Assembly: GCF_902729355.1 (NCBI RefSeq)
Contig: NZ_CACVCC010000026.1
Coordinates: 1-33,071, forward strand
Direction of reading: 5' to 3'
DNA from: Streptococcus sp. S784/96/1
GTDB taxonomy: Bacteria; Bacillota; Bacilli; Lactobacillales; Streptococcaceae
DNA length: 33,071 nucleotides
The translations under genes were made by a program, and so were the position numbers. The notes beneath the pieces were generated by a model. That model saw only the letters and a list, made by a program, of their open reading frames with translations, was not told where the DNA came from and did no database searches. Positions 8,076 through 16,636 of the stretch are shown piece by piece. Position 1 is the stretch's first letter; each line of letters opens with the position of its first letter.

Positions 8076-11000
8076 TCAGGAATGTGATTTAGAACGTTTG
8101 AAAGTTGCTGCTACTCCTACAGTTGCCAAACCAAAAATACCAAAGTTAAGACTTGTTGTATCTCCTGTATCAGGCAACTGTGTTTTTTCTTGCTTTTCCT
8201 TGGATACCATTGGTGGTTTCATGGTTGTTCGTACACTTAGTGGCTGGGTGTTTTGGCTCATTTGATTGGTCTTAGGTAGATGATTTTCTGCTTTATCTGG
8301 GACTACTCTTCTCGCCTCCCCTTTTCCAGAAGTTTCTGAAGGCGAAACTTTCCAAACAATAGAAGGATTAGCTGGAGTTGTTTCTGACTCCACAGTTATA
8401 CGAGCACCTTCTCCTGTCAACTGGATGCCATTCTTCACTGTACGGGTAGATGGATTATAAAAAGCAATGCGGTAGCTGCCATCCACTTTCTGAATCGTAT
8501 ACAAACCAGCGTCTGTCAAAGTGATACCGTCCGTCAATTTATAAGCAGCATCTGTATATTTTACAACACCCCATACCTCTTGCTCTTGATCATAGACCAC
8601 TTGGAGGTCTCTGTCTTGGTGTAGTAATTTTACACTAGCCGCAGCTTGGTTTACTTTTTCCATAGATTGGTTTGGAACAAGTACATAGGCATAATTGCTG
8701 GTTGTCTGAGGCTGCTCATGCCATAGGGTAACAAAGGAATTTTTCACCGTTTCCTTGGACTGATTATAGTTGATATCACTCCATTTACCAGTGCGATGAT
8801 CTAGTTTGGCACGAGTTGATAATTGGTTCAAGAAGACATAACCAATAGACTGATTATCCTTCCCATTCGTCATATAGAAGGATTTGGTCTGATCCGTTGC
8901 TACTTCCTTAGAGAGATCAACCTGCTGACCGTTTATATAATATTTATAATTTTCCCCGGTCAATAACTTACGATTTTCAATCGTTGTCACTGCCCCTTGA
9001 GCTGATTGGTGTTTAATATCTGTCCCCAGAAAAACAATCTTATTGCCCAAGACAATCCAAGCTTTACGAGCTGTTAGGCTCTTATTCCAGTTGTTGAAAT
9101 CCATAGCAATGGTTGCTAAACGATTCCCCAACTGGCTTGCCCCAACAAAATCACTTGCCAAAGTGACCTCGCCACTACCATCTTCTCGTTTGTCCTTGGT
9201 CGTTGTTGTACCTGATAAACGGTAAGGATCAACAGTTGGCCAATAGTTATTACTATAGTGACTCAAATCACCGTTGTAAAGATAGGACATCCCATCTGCG
9301 GTGTACCAACCCTTACGGTTTTCATTGTTCATATCTTCATAGTTCTGTGTCCTAGAAGAATGCATGGATAAGGCAAAGGTGAAGCCTTCTTGAGCATTTC
9401 GATAGACAAATTTGTCCATATTATTGAAAGCTGCGATATAGTCCTTAGCCACTTCAGCAGCAATCTGATTATCTGCCAAAAGTTTATTCACCAGATCAAT
9501 ATCCTTATAGGATTTAAGTCCTTTATAGTTATCATAGAAAGTATCAGATGTTAGCTGCGCTTTGACAAAAGATAATAACTTAGCCTTTTGTACCGGCTGA
9601 GCAGACTCTGCAATACGCACAAGAGACCGCAAAATCTCCATAGCCTGAACATGTGATTCACCAGTTGCACGACTGATGGAGCGACCACGAGTCATATCCA
9701 TCAATTCACCACGAACTAAAATAGGCATAAAGGCTTTTTCAATCCATTCGTAAAGAATGTTCGTTTGTTCGTCTTTGAGGGCAAAGTCTGTTGACCGGAT
9801 AACTGGCAGCAATTGTGAGAAACCTTCAATCAAAACATTACCATAAGCACCTGTATAGGCAACATTTGTATGGTCGATAAAGGAGCCATCCTTATAAAAA
9901 CCTTCACCTTTATCCACAAATTTCATAATAGTTGTCAAACCTTGCGCACCTGCCCTTACACGATCAGCATCTTCGCGTAGCGCTCCTTCCAAAATAGCTA
10001 CCTTACTAAGGTCAGTCTGGTTACCACCGACTGCTGGGGTCGCTTTATTGATTGTCTTACGAATAATGGTCGGATCTGGAACAAATTTTGAAATCGGCTT
10101 GGTATAGGTCAAAATCTCTTCTTGACTAAAGTAAGGGAACATGTAAATCAAGGTATTGACAACTGCACGAGGAGTACCGATTTCATAGTCCCACCAGTTA
10201 TCGGTGATTTCTTTTTGTTCATTATATACATTGCTATATAGCCACTTCATCCCCGCTTTAACTACATCAATGAGAGAACGGTCATGATAGTATTTAGAAT
10301 CAGAGTTTTCAATCACCTGAGCCATCTGTTCTAAACGACGGTAAACTGTTGTGAGATGGCTGGACTTACTAAAGTCAATATCCTTAAAAATTGTCTTTGT
10401 CTGCTCAGTTGGCTCCACCCAATTTTTAAGAGAGGAATCGACACCTGCATCTAGACGTCCCAGAAAGGCTTTCATTTGCGCATCGCTAGGCTGATAACGC
10501 TTATTAGCTAGGGAAATATCTTCCCAATTGTCCCGCAACTGATCAAAAACAGTTGCCTGATGTTTTTTAACAATCAACTCAAAACTAGATACTTTCGTAT
10601 CCTTATCATAAACTTCTACCTGTGTCTTACCTTCTGTAAGAGGACGGAGTATGCCTTTTTCTAATGTAGCAATCGCTGAATTTGCAATCTTATAAGTCAA
10701 ATCTGGACGAGTAGGCAGGTAAACCTTATTGCTAGCAAGGGTAATCTGTCCCAATTCTGGCTGATCAGGTCCTGTTTTTTGTTCCGGTGTTTCTGGCACT
10801 TTTTCAATATGTTCAACCAACGAAACGTTGTCAAGCCAAGCATGACCGATACTATTTTCAAAAAATAGTTCGACCTTCAGTTTGCGAGTTTGTGGCGAGA
10901 TGGTTAAGACTTGCTCTACACGCTCTTTCTTGCTGCCATTTTTAAAAGGGGTATGGATAAATTCTTTCGGCTCCAAATCCTTCCCTTCTGCTGTCAAACC

Positions 11001-11630
11001 GTGTAACCGAACGCGCACTCCGCTACCTTCCAGATTCTTAGTTTCCACATCATAGCCTAAGAGATATTTTTTACTAGGAACAACATCCACAGTTTGATGA
11101 ACCGCTACTCGGTATGTATCGGTTGAAGAGATATGGAGCCGCCCGTTATCAACGGTTACCTTTCCATTTTCCTTTTTCACATTACCCGGCACCCAAGTTT
11201 CCCAGTCTTTAGCTGCCTGTCCTGACCAGACCTCTGAAGCCTTTGTTGTGGTTGTAAAATCCCCATGTTTTACCAAATTGGTTGTAGTCTCTTCAACTGC
11301 CTCTTTGACCGCCTTTGGACTATCATCAACTTTTGAAGCTGAACTTGAAGAATCTTTGGTCGCAGCCATTGGATTCCCTTCAGGACTTGCTGTATTTTTG
11401 ACTTCATCGCCTGCTTCTGTCGTTTTAAGACTTGTATCTGTTGTTTCCGTTGTCTTTAGACTTGCTTCTACTACTTGATTCGGTTGAGAACTTGTTGGTT
11501 TTGTTTCTGGCAACTGATTAGCTGCAACCCGTGTACCTATCATGGACAATGCAATCAGAGCTGAGCAAACACCCACTCTATATTTACGAATACTATAATA
11601 TTGTTCGGTTTGACCTTTAAAAAATTTCAT
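8076..11630 (-). CDS. hylA: Hyaluronate lyase, cell-wall anchored (PL8)
   Basis: Extracellular lyase that cleaves hyaluronan by beta-elimination into unsaturated disaccharides; PL8 enzymes often also attack chondroitin. The start chosen is ATG 11630 (GGAAGGA upstream), which gives a YSIRK-type signal peptide (YSIRKYRVG at 12-20) and 1184 residues. In order: a low-complexity Thr/Ser linker (45-115), a carbohydrate-binding-like beta domain (118-275), an Ig-like segment (290-355), an alpha/alpha-toroid catalytic domain and C-terminal beta-sandwiches. By alignment from memory with the pneumococcal enzyme, the catalytic Asn537, His587 and Tyr596 (GGN, IDHTNVAYTGAYG) and the Trp479-Trp480 patch are present. 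The LPDTG sortase motif (1152-1156), a hydrophobic stretch and a basic tail end it. I see no frameshift, so the gene looks functional. It has its own promoter. Confidence 0.96.
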   Translation of the reverse strand: MKFFKGQTEQYYSIRKYRVGVCSALIALSMIGTRVAANQLPETKPTSSQPNQVVEASLKTTETTDTSLKTTEAGDEVKNTASPEGNPMAATKDSSSSASKVDDSPKAVKEAVEETTTNLVKHGDFTTTTKASEVWSGQAAKDWETWVPGNVKKENGKVTVDNGRLHISSTDTYRVAVHQTVDVVPSKKYLLGYDVETKNLEGSGVRVRLHGLTAEGKDLEPKEFIHTPFKNGSKKERVEQVLTISPQTRKLKVELFFENSIGHAWLDNVSLVEHIEKVPETPEQKTGPDQPELGQITLASNKVYLPTRPDLTYKIANSAIATLEKGILRPLTEGKTQVEVYDKDTKVSSFELIVKKHQATVFDQLRDNWEDISLANKRYQPSDAQMKAFLGRLDAGVDSSLKNWVEPTEQTKTIFKDIDFSKSSHLTTVYRRLEQMAQVIENSDSKYYHDRSLIDVVKAGMKWLYSNVYNEQKEITDNWWDYEIGTPRAVVNTLIYMFPYFSQEEILTYTKPISKFVPDPTIIRKTINKATPAVGGNQTDLSKVAILEGALREDADRVRAGAQGLTTIMKFVDKGEGFYKDGSFIDHTNVAYTGAYGNVLIEGFSQLLPVIRSTDFALKDEQTNILYEWIEKAFMPILVRGELMDMTRGRSISRATGESHVQAMEILRSLVRIAESAQPVQKAKLLSFVKAQLTSDTFYDNYKGLKSYKDIDLVNKLLADNQIAAEVAKDYIAAFNNMDKFVYRNAQEGFTFALSMHSSRTQNYEDMNNENRKGWYTADGMSYLYNGDLSHYSNNYWPTVDPYRLSGTTTTKDKREDGSGEVTLASDFVGASQLGNRLATIAMDFNNWNKSLTARKAWIVLGNKIVFLGTDIKHQSAQGAVTTIENRKLLTGENYKYYINGQQVDLSKEVATDQTKSFYMTNGKDNQSIGYVFLNQLSTRAKLDHRTGKWSDINYNQSKETVKNSFVTLWHEQPQTTSNYAYVLVPNQSMEKVNQAAASVKLLHQDRDLQVVYDQEQEVWGVVKYTDAAYKLTDGITLTDAGLYTIQKVDGSYRIAFYNPSTRTVKNGIQLTGEGARITVESETTPANPSIVWKVSPSETSGKGEARRVVPDKAENHLPKTNQMSQNTQPLSVRTTMKPPMVSKEKQEKTQLPDTGDTTSLNFGIFGLATVGVAATFKRSKSHS

Positions 11631-11653
11631 TGGTCCTTCCTTTCCCTTCTGTA

Positions 11654-11674
11654 GGAGGATCAAAGGATACCTCC
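11654..11674 (-). promoter_or_regulatory. Hairpin in the hylA 5' untranslated region
   Basis: GGAGG(T)ATC and GATCCTCC arms close on CTTT with one bulged base, giving an 8-bp stem. It lies 24 nt upstream of the hylA start, with no T-tract. It could affect mRNA stability or translation; its role is unknown. Confidence 0.35.
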
Positions 11675-11708
11675 CTAACATTTTACATAAATACTTTATT
11701 TAAACACG

Positions 11709-11737
11709 AATATACCATACGCACATACTCATTACAA
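11709..11737 (-). promoter_or_regulatory. Promoter of hylA
   Basis: On the minus strand TTGTAA (11737-11732), a 17-nt spacer and TATATT (11714-11709), with an extended TGG before the -10. It starts inside the yajC-hylA gap, so hylA can be expressed apart from the PTS operon. Confidence 0.65.
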
Positions 11738-11745
11738 CCACTTTA

Positions 11746-11766
11746 TTGCAGACGTTTTCTTTGCAA
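11746..11766 (-). promoter_or_regulatory. cre-like dyad upstream of hylA
   Basis: TTGCAGACGTTTTCTTTGCAA (+ strand) carries a central ACGTTTTC resembling a degenerate CcpA site, with TTGCA...TGCAA outer arms. It lies just upstream of the -35. It matches the cre consensus only partly, so it is a candidate. Confidence 0.35.
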
Positions 11767-11781
11767 CACAAGAAAGAAGAA

Positions 11782-12090
11782 CTACTTGGTAAAAAGCAGT
11801 CCTTTAGATTTTCCCATAATTGACTCTTTCTCAACGTAAACGTGGACATTTTCTGCAATCTGCAATTCTACCAAACTACCTGTTAGTTTGATAATTTTGC
11901 CATGCAGTCCAGATAAGAGGATAATCTCATCCCCAACCTTCAGAGTTGATAAATACTGTTGGCGCTTATCCATCTGTTCTTCAAACTCTTTTTGTTGCCT
12001 CTTACGATTAACATAGGAAGTCACTATGGGAAGTATAGTTGATAGAGCTACTAAAATAATGATGATATAATAAAGCGTTTGTTGTTCCAT
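11782..12090 (-). CDS. YajC-like small membrane protein of the PTS operon
   Basis: A 102-residue protein with one N-terminal membrane helix (YYIIIILVALSTILPIVTSY, about 7-26), a charged linker and a small YajC-type beta domain (VGDEIILLSGLHGKIIKL, about 52-69). YajC is the accessory subunit of the Sec translocon. A YajC-like gene recurs beside the EIID gene in streptococcal glycosaminoglycan PTS operons. Its link to sugar uptake or to HylA secretion is inferred only from position. It starts 6 nt after EIID and is the last gene before hylA. Confidence 0.8.
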   Translation of the reverse strand: MEQQTLYYIIIILVALSTILPIVTSYVNRKRQQKEFEEQMDKRQQYLSTLKVGDEIILLSGLHGKIIKLTGSLVELQIAENVHVYVEKESIMGKSKGLLFTK

Positions 12091-12096
12091 AGATAC

Positions 12097-12912
12097 CTAC
12101 GCAAGTATTCCCAACCAGCTACCCAAGATACCGATAATAACTGTCAAGATAACCAACTTGTAGGTTGTCCATTTCTTATTCTTGATGAGGTAGTACACCA
12201 AAATAGTAAACAAAGCTGGAAGCAAGGCTGGCGCAATCTTGTCCAACATTCCTTGAATGGTCACAATCTTTTGATCTGCCCCTTCTTTCACCTCACCCGC
12301 TGCAAATGTAATCGGTACAGAGATTTTCACGAAGGTCACCGCTAGACCAGAAATAACTGTTACCCCAATGATATTTGCCACTTTAGAGATAGTTGCCATC
12401 TGTTCACTCAGCTTATCAATCACACTGGTACCGAATTTATAACCATACAAACCAGTCAAAAGTTTGATAGAAGTCAAGATAATATTCATACCAAGGAAGA
12501 ATAGGATTGGTCCTACAACAAGTCCTTGACCTGCCAAAGAAGCTGCAATGGTAGATAGGAGAGGAGCCAAAACGAATTGTGAAAGTGAGTCACCGATACC
12601 CGCTAATGGTCCCATGAGAGCCATCTTAATCCCACGCGTATCTTCCTCAGGCAAATTATTTTCCAGCATTACCAAATGAAGACTGGTAATAAAAGGTACG
12701 AAATGCGGATTGGTATTATAAAATTCACAGTTTTCTTCTAAAGCCTTGGCTAAGCCTTCCTTGTCATCTCCGAAGTGCTTTTTAAAAGCCGGATACATGA
12801 CATTGGCATAACCAATTCCCTGATAGTTACTATAGTTAAAACCATTCTGTAGGAAAAAGGCCCGTAAAGAAGTATTGATATAGTCCTTTTTAGTTAATTT
12901 AGATCCAGTCAT
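12097..12912 (-). CDS. PTS mannose-family EIID component
   Basis: Integral membrane component that, with EIIC, forms the channel of a mannose/sorbose/N-acetylgalactosamine-type phosphotransferase system. At 271 residues it has the family length. It has the EIID N-terminal signature (LTKKDYINTSLRAFFLQNGF), a cytosolic region to about 100, the GPLAGIGDSLSQFVLAPLLS motif near 111-130, and hydrophobic segments to the end. It overlaps the EIIC gene by 14 nt. With EIIA, EIIB and EIIC it should import unsaturated hyaluronan or chondroitin disaccharides. Confidence 0.92.
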   Translation of the reverse strand: MTGSKLTKKDYINTSLRAFFLQNGFNYSNYQGIGYANVMYPAFKKHFGDDKEGLAKALEENCEFYNTNPHFVPFITSLHLVMLENNLPEEDTRGIKMALMGPLAGIGDSLSQFVLAPLLSTIAASLAGQGLVVGPILFFLGMNIILTSIKLLTGLYGYKFGTSVIDKLSEQMATISKVANIIGVTVISGLAVTFVKISVPITFAAGEVKEGADQKIVTIQGMLDKIAPALLPALFTILVYYLIKNKKWTTYKLVILTVIIGILGSWLGILA

Positions 12913-13675
12913 CGTGTGCTTCCTCCTGTTTTACTGCCACTTGTTCTGGTTTGTTAAATAATTCTCTCAGCGCAAAGATACTTCCGACAATCGCAATACC
13001 GATAATTGGGAGTTTAAGATAGGCTGCACAAACATAACCAAGTAATACAAACGGAATGAGTTCTTTCTTAGCCATCACAGATAAAATCATCGCAAAACCG
13101 ATAGCTGGAAGCATTTTGCCTGCAACACTCAAACCATTCAACAATACTGGTGGAATCATTTCAACCAATTTCAACAAGGTATCCATTGAATAAGCACCGA
13201 GGAAACCAAGGGCAAAGCCGAGAATAGCAAAAGTAATAATTGTACCATTAGCAGCATGTTTAAATTTAGAAAGATTGCCTGCACGAAGGTGTTTAACCGC
13301 AGAGGCAGGTGCTCCTGCATGCAAAGTGTAAGCAGATGTTTGTAGGAACTGGATCCCTACTGCAATCGGAGTTGATAGCGCAAGTGCAGCTTCTGGTGTA
13401 ACTTTACCAGCACTTGTAATCGCCATCAATGTTCCAAAGATACCGGGACCAATTGGATTTGGTGGTACCGTACCGCCAGCACCAACACCAAAGCCCATAT
13501 AGGCCAATTCACTAATGGCCCCCATAGCTAGAGCAGTTGGAAGATCTCCTAAGATAATTCCGACACCAAATGATAGAACGATACATCTATTTGTATAGAG
13601 ACCTAACAAAAGTCCACTAAAACAGAATGCTGTCCATAAACCAATGAGAGCAGCTTGAATGAGACTGATCGTCAT
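12899..13675 (-). CDS. PTS mannose-family EIIC component
   Basis: Multi-spanning membrane subunit of 258 residues, hydrophobic throughout except for a charged tail (NKPEQVAVKQEEAHDDWI). The conserved EIIC block GGTVPPNPIGPGIFGTLMAI is near 67-86. It forms the sugar path together with EIID. The start at 13675 has GAGGAG upstream. It is 46 nt after EIIB and overlaps EIID. Confidence 0.93.
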   Translation of the reverse strand: MTISLIQAALIGLWTAFCFSGLLLGLYTNRCIVLSFGVGIILGDLPTALAMGAISELAYMGFGVGAGGTVPPNPIGPGIFGTLMAITSAGKVTPEAALALSTPIAVGIQFLQTSAYTLHAGAPASAVKHLRAGNLSKFKHAANGTIITFAILGFALGFLGAYSMDTLLKLVEMIPPVLLNGLSVAGKMLPAIGFAMILSVMAKKELIPFVLLGYVCAAYLKLPIIGIAIVGSIFALRELFNKPEQVAVKQEEAHDDWI

Positions 13676-13721
13676 GATAATTCTCCTCTTTTATTTTTTA
13701 AAATTTAATCCAAAATTTATC

Positions 13722-14213
13722 CTAAATATAATCCAATACATTCACTTCAATCGCACCATCATTGCCAGAAGGTGTAGTCTTAGTATTGAAACGAACTTTG
13801 TAAACATCACTCAGCTCTTTCACCGCAGCCTTATCCTCAGAACCGAAGAAAATCGAGCGAGTGACCTGCATTTTGCCAGGAGCATTGTGGATATTTCCGA
13901 TGTTTAGTTCTGTAATCGGAACACCACCCTTCACCAGAGTCAAAGCATCAGATAAATCCTTAACGATTAAAAAAATCGTCTGAGCTGGATTTGCCTTATA
14001 AATCACATCAATAACCTTTTGCAAGGAAAAGAAGCGCATAGCAACGGAATCTGGAACAACCGTTTTCATCAAGGTTTGCTGAATCTTATCCTCACTAACT
14101 TTATCATTTGCAACAATAACTGTATTGCAACCCAAAGATTTAATCCATAGTTGCCCTTGCCCATGAACCAATCGTTCATCGACGCGAGTCATTACAATAT
14201 TTGGTGTAGCCAT
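13722..14213 (-). CDS. PTS mannose-family EIIB component
   Basis: Cytosolic phosphotransfer domain of 163 residues. The phosphorylated His lies in TRVDERLVHGQGQLWIKSLG (about His17), the hallmark of mannose-family EIIB. It passes phosphate from EIIA to the incoming sugar at EIIC/EIID. It starts 9 nt after ugl with an AGGAGG site. As a stand-alone domain it shows that this PTS has four separate polypeptides. Confidence 0.94.
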   Translation of the reverse strand: MATPNIVMTRVDERLVHGQGQLWIKSLGCNTVIVANDKVSEDKIQQTLMKTVVPDSVAMRFFSLQKVIDVIYKANPAQTIFLIVKDLSDALTLVKGGVPITELNIGNIHNAPGKMQVTRSIFFGSEDKAAVKELSDVYKVRFNTKTTPSGNDGAIEVNVLDYI

Positions 14214-14222
14214 CAGTTCCTC

Positions 14223-15413
14223 CTACCAATATAATTGCCAATCTTTATAGAAACGAAGCAAGGCTTCTAAGTAATAATAATCTCCCCAGATATTTCCTTC
14301 ATCCACTCCTTTACCAGAATGCCAAGAATAGACACCGTGTAAAAGCAGAGGACGACCTGGCTGTAAGGTTCGATTTGCATAATTGTCCATCAATGAGCGC
14401 AACATGGCATGCATTGCATATTTGTAAGTTTCCTTATCCGAATCTACTTCCGGCAAGTATTTCAACATTTCATGGATACCGCAAACCGCTACCGCTGTCG
14501 CAGAAGAATCTCGGGACTGACCACTGCCATCGTTAAAAATCAAATCCCAGTAGGAAACCTTATCCTCCGGCAAACGATTAAGGAAGTGATTCGTCACACC
14601 TTTAAATAAATCCAAACAAGCTGAATCTTTTATCATACGGTAGGTCAATGGAATACCATATACACCCCATGCCTGCCCCCTTGCCCACGAAGAAGCATCA
14701 TTGTAGCCCTGACGCGTTACCCCTTTGACTGGCTCTCCAGTCGCAGGATCAAAGTAGAAAGTATGGAAAGTTGAAGCATCATCACGAATGACCGTATTGA
14801 CGGAAGCGTAGAAATGGTTGACGGCTATATCATAATATTTCCGATCGCCTGTTTGTTCATAAGCAAAGAAAAGCAACTGCAAATTCAACAAGCAATCAAT
14901 GATTAAGCGATAATCCTCTGCCTTCCCAAGTTCCCCCCAAGCTTGAATAAATCCGCCTTTTTCTTGATAACGTTCAATCAATTTATCAGCAGCCTTTATG
15001 GAAGCTTCAAGTGCCATAGGGTTTCCTGTCAGCTTATAATCTGCTACGCAGGAAGGAGAATAGAGAAAGCCTAAGTCGTGATGATCTAGCTCAACTCGCT
15101 CAGTAACACGCTTAAAAAAAGAAGCGGTATTAGAAGTTGCTAGCGCTTTCATTTTTGCGCTCGCAGAATACTCATATCCTAACCAGAGAGCACCCGTCCA
15201 AAAGCCATTGGTCCATTCCGTATTATCCATCTTTGGATAAATATTATCGAAAGTTGCTGGAGTTGGAAAATCTTCCCCAAAGTAATCCAGATTCAACTCT
15301 AACTGCTGAAGGGCGAGATTAAGTGCCGCTTCCACCTCCTCTTTGGTTAACAGTGGAGTTGTTCTGAACTCCTCTCCCAACCGAATCGGCTCAATCAATA
15401 CTTCTTTTATCAT
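14223..15413 (-). CDS. ugl: Unsaturated glucuronyl hydrolase (GH88)
   Basis: Cytosolic enzyme that removes the 4,5-unsaturated uronic acid from disaccharides made by hyaluronate or chondroitin lyases, by hydrating the vinyl ether bond. It has 396 residues from ATG 15413. It is near-collinear with the studied Streptococcus agalactiae Ugl: the catalytic/binding Asp pair falls at D113 (LDHHDLGFLYSPSC) and D173 (YRLIIDCLLN). It also has NTEWTNGFWTGALWLGYEY and the C-terminal HGVYSWHSGKGVDEGNIWGD. A start at 15434 inside the EIIA gene (GAGGAG upstream) is possible and would add seven residues; I prefer 15413 because it matches the family N-terminus. It lies between EIIA and EIIB, so import and cleavage are co-expressed. 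Confidence 0.95.
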   Translation of the reverse strand: MIKEVLIEPIRLGEEFRTTPLLTKEEVEAALNLALQQLELNLDYFGEDFPTPATFDNIYPKMDNTEWTNGFWTGALWLGYEYSASAKMKALATSNTASFFKRVTERVELDHHDLGFLYSPSCVADYKLTGNPMALEASIKAADKLIERYQEKGGFIQAWGELGKAEDYRLIIDCLLNLQLLFFAYEQTGDRKYYDIAVNHFYASVNTVIRDDASTFHTFYFDPATGEPVKGVTRQGYNDASSWARGQAWGVYGIPLTYRMIKDSACLDLFKGVTNHFLNRLPEDKVSYWDLIFNDGSGQSRDSSATAVAVCGIHEMLKYLPEVDSDKETYKYAMHAMLRSLMDNYANRTLQPGRPLLLHGVYSWHSGKGVDEGNIWGDYYYLEALLRFYKDWQLYW

Positions 15414-15423
15414 CTTATTTTCT

Positions 15424-15861
15424 TTAGATACCATCCTCAAATAACTCCTCTTCTGTCCCATTATCCTGTTTCAGAAGGGTAATAGAATCTGCCACTCCCT
15501 CTCTGGCAACATTAACCAGTTTACTTACCAATAGCTCAAGATCGTCTGTCAAACGAGAAAAATTAGCTTCTAGCAACATAGCCAAGTTGAGACCTGACAA
15601 GACCGCAATACTTTTTTCTGAATGTTCTGTTACCAACTCTACACTGACTTTAAAAGGAGTTCCACCTAGTAAATCCGTTAGAACCAACACATTCTCTTCG
15701 CTTGATATAACAGATTTTATACGCTCTTTGACTTCCTGATCAGACATGCCATCGGTGAAGTCAACCGCCTGAATTTTTTCCACTTGCCCTGCAATCAATT
15801 CCAGAGAAGTGAGAATACCGCTCGCAAACTTTCCATGAGCCACGATGACTAATTGAATCAC
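15424..15861 (-). CDS. PTS mannose-family EIIA component
   Basis: Cytosolic phosphocarrier of 145 residues. The first phosphorylated His is in VIVAHGKFASGIL (His9), and TDLLGGTPF (about 62-70) is the family signature. It takes phosphate from HPr and hands it to EIIB. It starts with GTG at 15861 (AAAGGAGGGG upstream). It is the first gene of the operon EIIA-ugl-EIIB-EIIC-EIID-yajC, driven by the promoter at 15904-15932. Confidence 0.93.
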   Translation of the reverse strand: MIQLVIVAHGKFASGILTSLELIAGQVEKIQAVDFTDGMSDQEVKERIKSVISSEENVLVLTDLLGGTPFKVSVELVTEHSEKSIAVLSGLNLAMLLEANFSRLTDDLELLVSKLVNVAREGVADSITLLKQDNGTEEELFEDGI

Positions 15862-15880
15862 AAAACCCCTCCTTTTAACT

Positions 15881-15893
15881 TTACCGGTTTACC
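15881..15893 (-). promoter_or_regulatory. Candidate RegR operator at the EIIA promoter
   Basis: On the minus strand GGTAAACCGGTAA, centred on ACCGGT (15883-15888). The core GTAAACCGGT is shared with the site in the dhuD promoter. It is just downstream of the -10, so a bound repressor would block transcription. Confidence 0.55.
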
Positions 15894-15903
15894 TACACCT
15901 CGT

Positions 15904-15932
15904 ATTTTATACTATTGATTTGAACTTGTCAA
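15904..15932 (-). promoter_or_regulatory. Promoter of the PTS-ugl operon
   Basis: On the minus strand a perfect TTGACA (15932-15927), a 17-nt spacer and TAAAAT (15909-15904). It is the same -35, spacer length and -10 as the dhuD promoter. Confidence 0.8.
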
Positions 15933-15949
15933 TAGTTTTTTTTAAAAAA

Positions 15950-15963
15950 TGTAAGCGTTTTTC
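15950..15963 (-). promoter_or_regulatory. cre (CcpA) site upstream of the EIIA promoter
   Basis: TGTAAGCGTTTTTC (+ strand) fits the CcpA consensus WTGNAANCGNWNNCA at most positions, including the central CG. It lies about 18 nt upstream of the -35 and would impose glucose control on the PTS operon. Confidence 0.6.
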
Positions 15964-15981
15964 CACATCCTGTAATTAAAC

Positions 15982-16626
15982 TTATTTTTTACAAGAGCCA
16001 GCTAAGGACACATAAATTTTAGCCATATCCTGAATACGATCAAAATGTCCCTGAGCAGCCAGTTGATTAAACTCACCACCTATACCAACTGCATCGGCGC
16101 CTGCTACCAACCAATCAGAAATGGTCTTCGCATTCACTCCACCAGTCACCATAATAGAAACTTGAGGCAAGGGAGCTTTAATAGCTGATATATATTTTGG
16201 TCCAAATACGCTACCAGGAAAGAGCTTTATCATCTCACAGCCTGCTTCTAAGGCTCTGGTAATCTCTGTCAAAGTCATACAACCTGGAATATAAGGTACT
16301 GCATAGAGGTTACAAATTTTTGCCACTTCGTCGTTAAAGGATGGTGAGACAATGTAGGTCGCCCCAGCCATAATCGCCTGACGAGCAGTTACAGAATCCA
16401 GTACCGTTCCAGCACCGATCAATACCTCAGGATTTTCCTTGTATTCAGTGCATAAATCAGAAATAATCAAACCTGCATCTGGATTAGTGTAGGCTACCTC
16501 AACTGCCGAAATTCCACCTGAAATACAAGCTTTTGAAGCCTGAAGGCCCTCTTTGCGTGCATCGCCTCGAATGACAACAACTAGGACTTGCTTTCTTAAC
16601 TGAGAAAGAGTTTGTGTTCGACTCAT
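15982..16626 (-). CDS. kdgA: 2-keto-3-deoxy-6-phosphogluconate aldolase
   Basis: Cleaves KDPG to pyruvate and glyceraldehyde-3-phosphate, the last step of uronate breakdown. It has 214 residues of class I TIM-barrel aldolase. The catalytic Glu is probably in ISAVEVAYTNP, the GAGTVLD strand is near 72-78, and the Schiff-base Lys is in CEMIKLFPGSVFGP (about Lys133). The MVTGGVNAKTI phosphate loop follows. ATG 16626 has AAGGAG upstream, 10 nt after kdgK. It ends the dhuD-dhuI-kdgK-kdgA operon. Confidence 0.94.
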   Translation of the reverse strand: MSRTQTLSQLRKQVLVVVIRGDARKEGLQASKACISGGISAVEVAYTNPDAGLIISDLCTEYKENPEVLIGAGTVLDSVTARQAIMAGATYIVSPSFNDEVAKICNLYAVPYIPGCMTLTEITRALEAGCEMIKLFPGSVFGPKYISAIKAPLPQVSIMVTGGVNAKTISDWLVAGADAVGIGGEFNQLAAQGHFDRIQDMAKIYVSLAGSCKK

Positions 16627-16636
16627 CTTAACTCCT

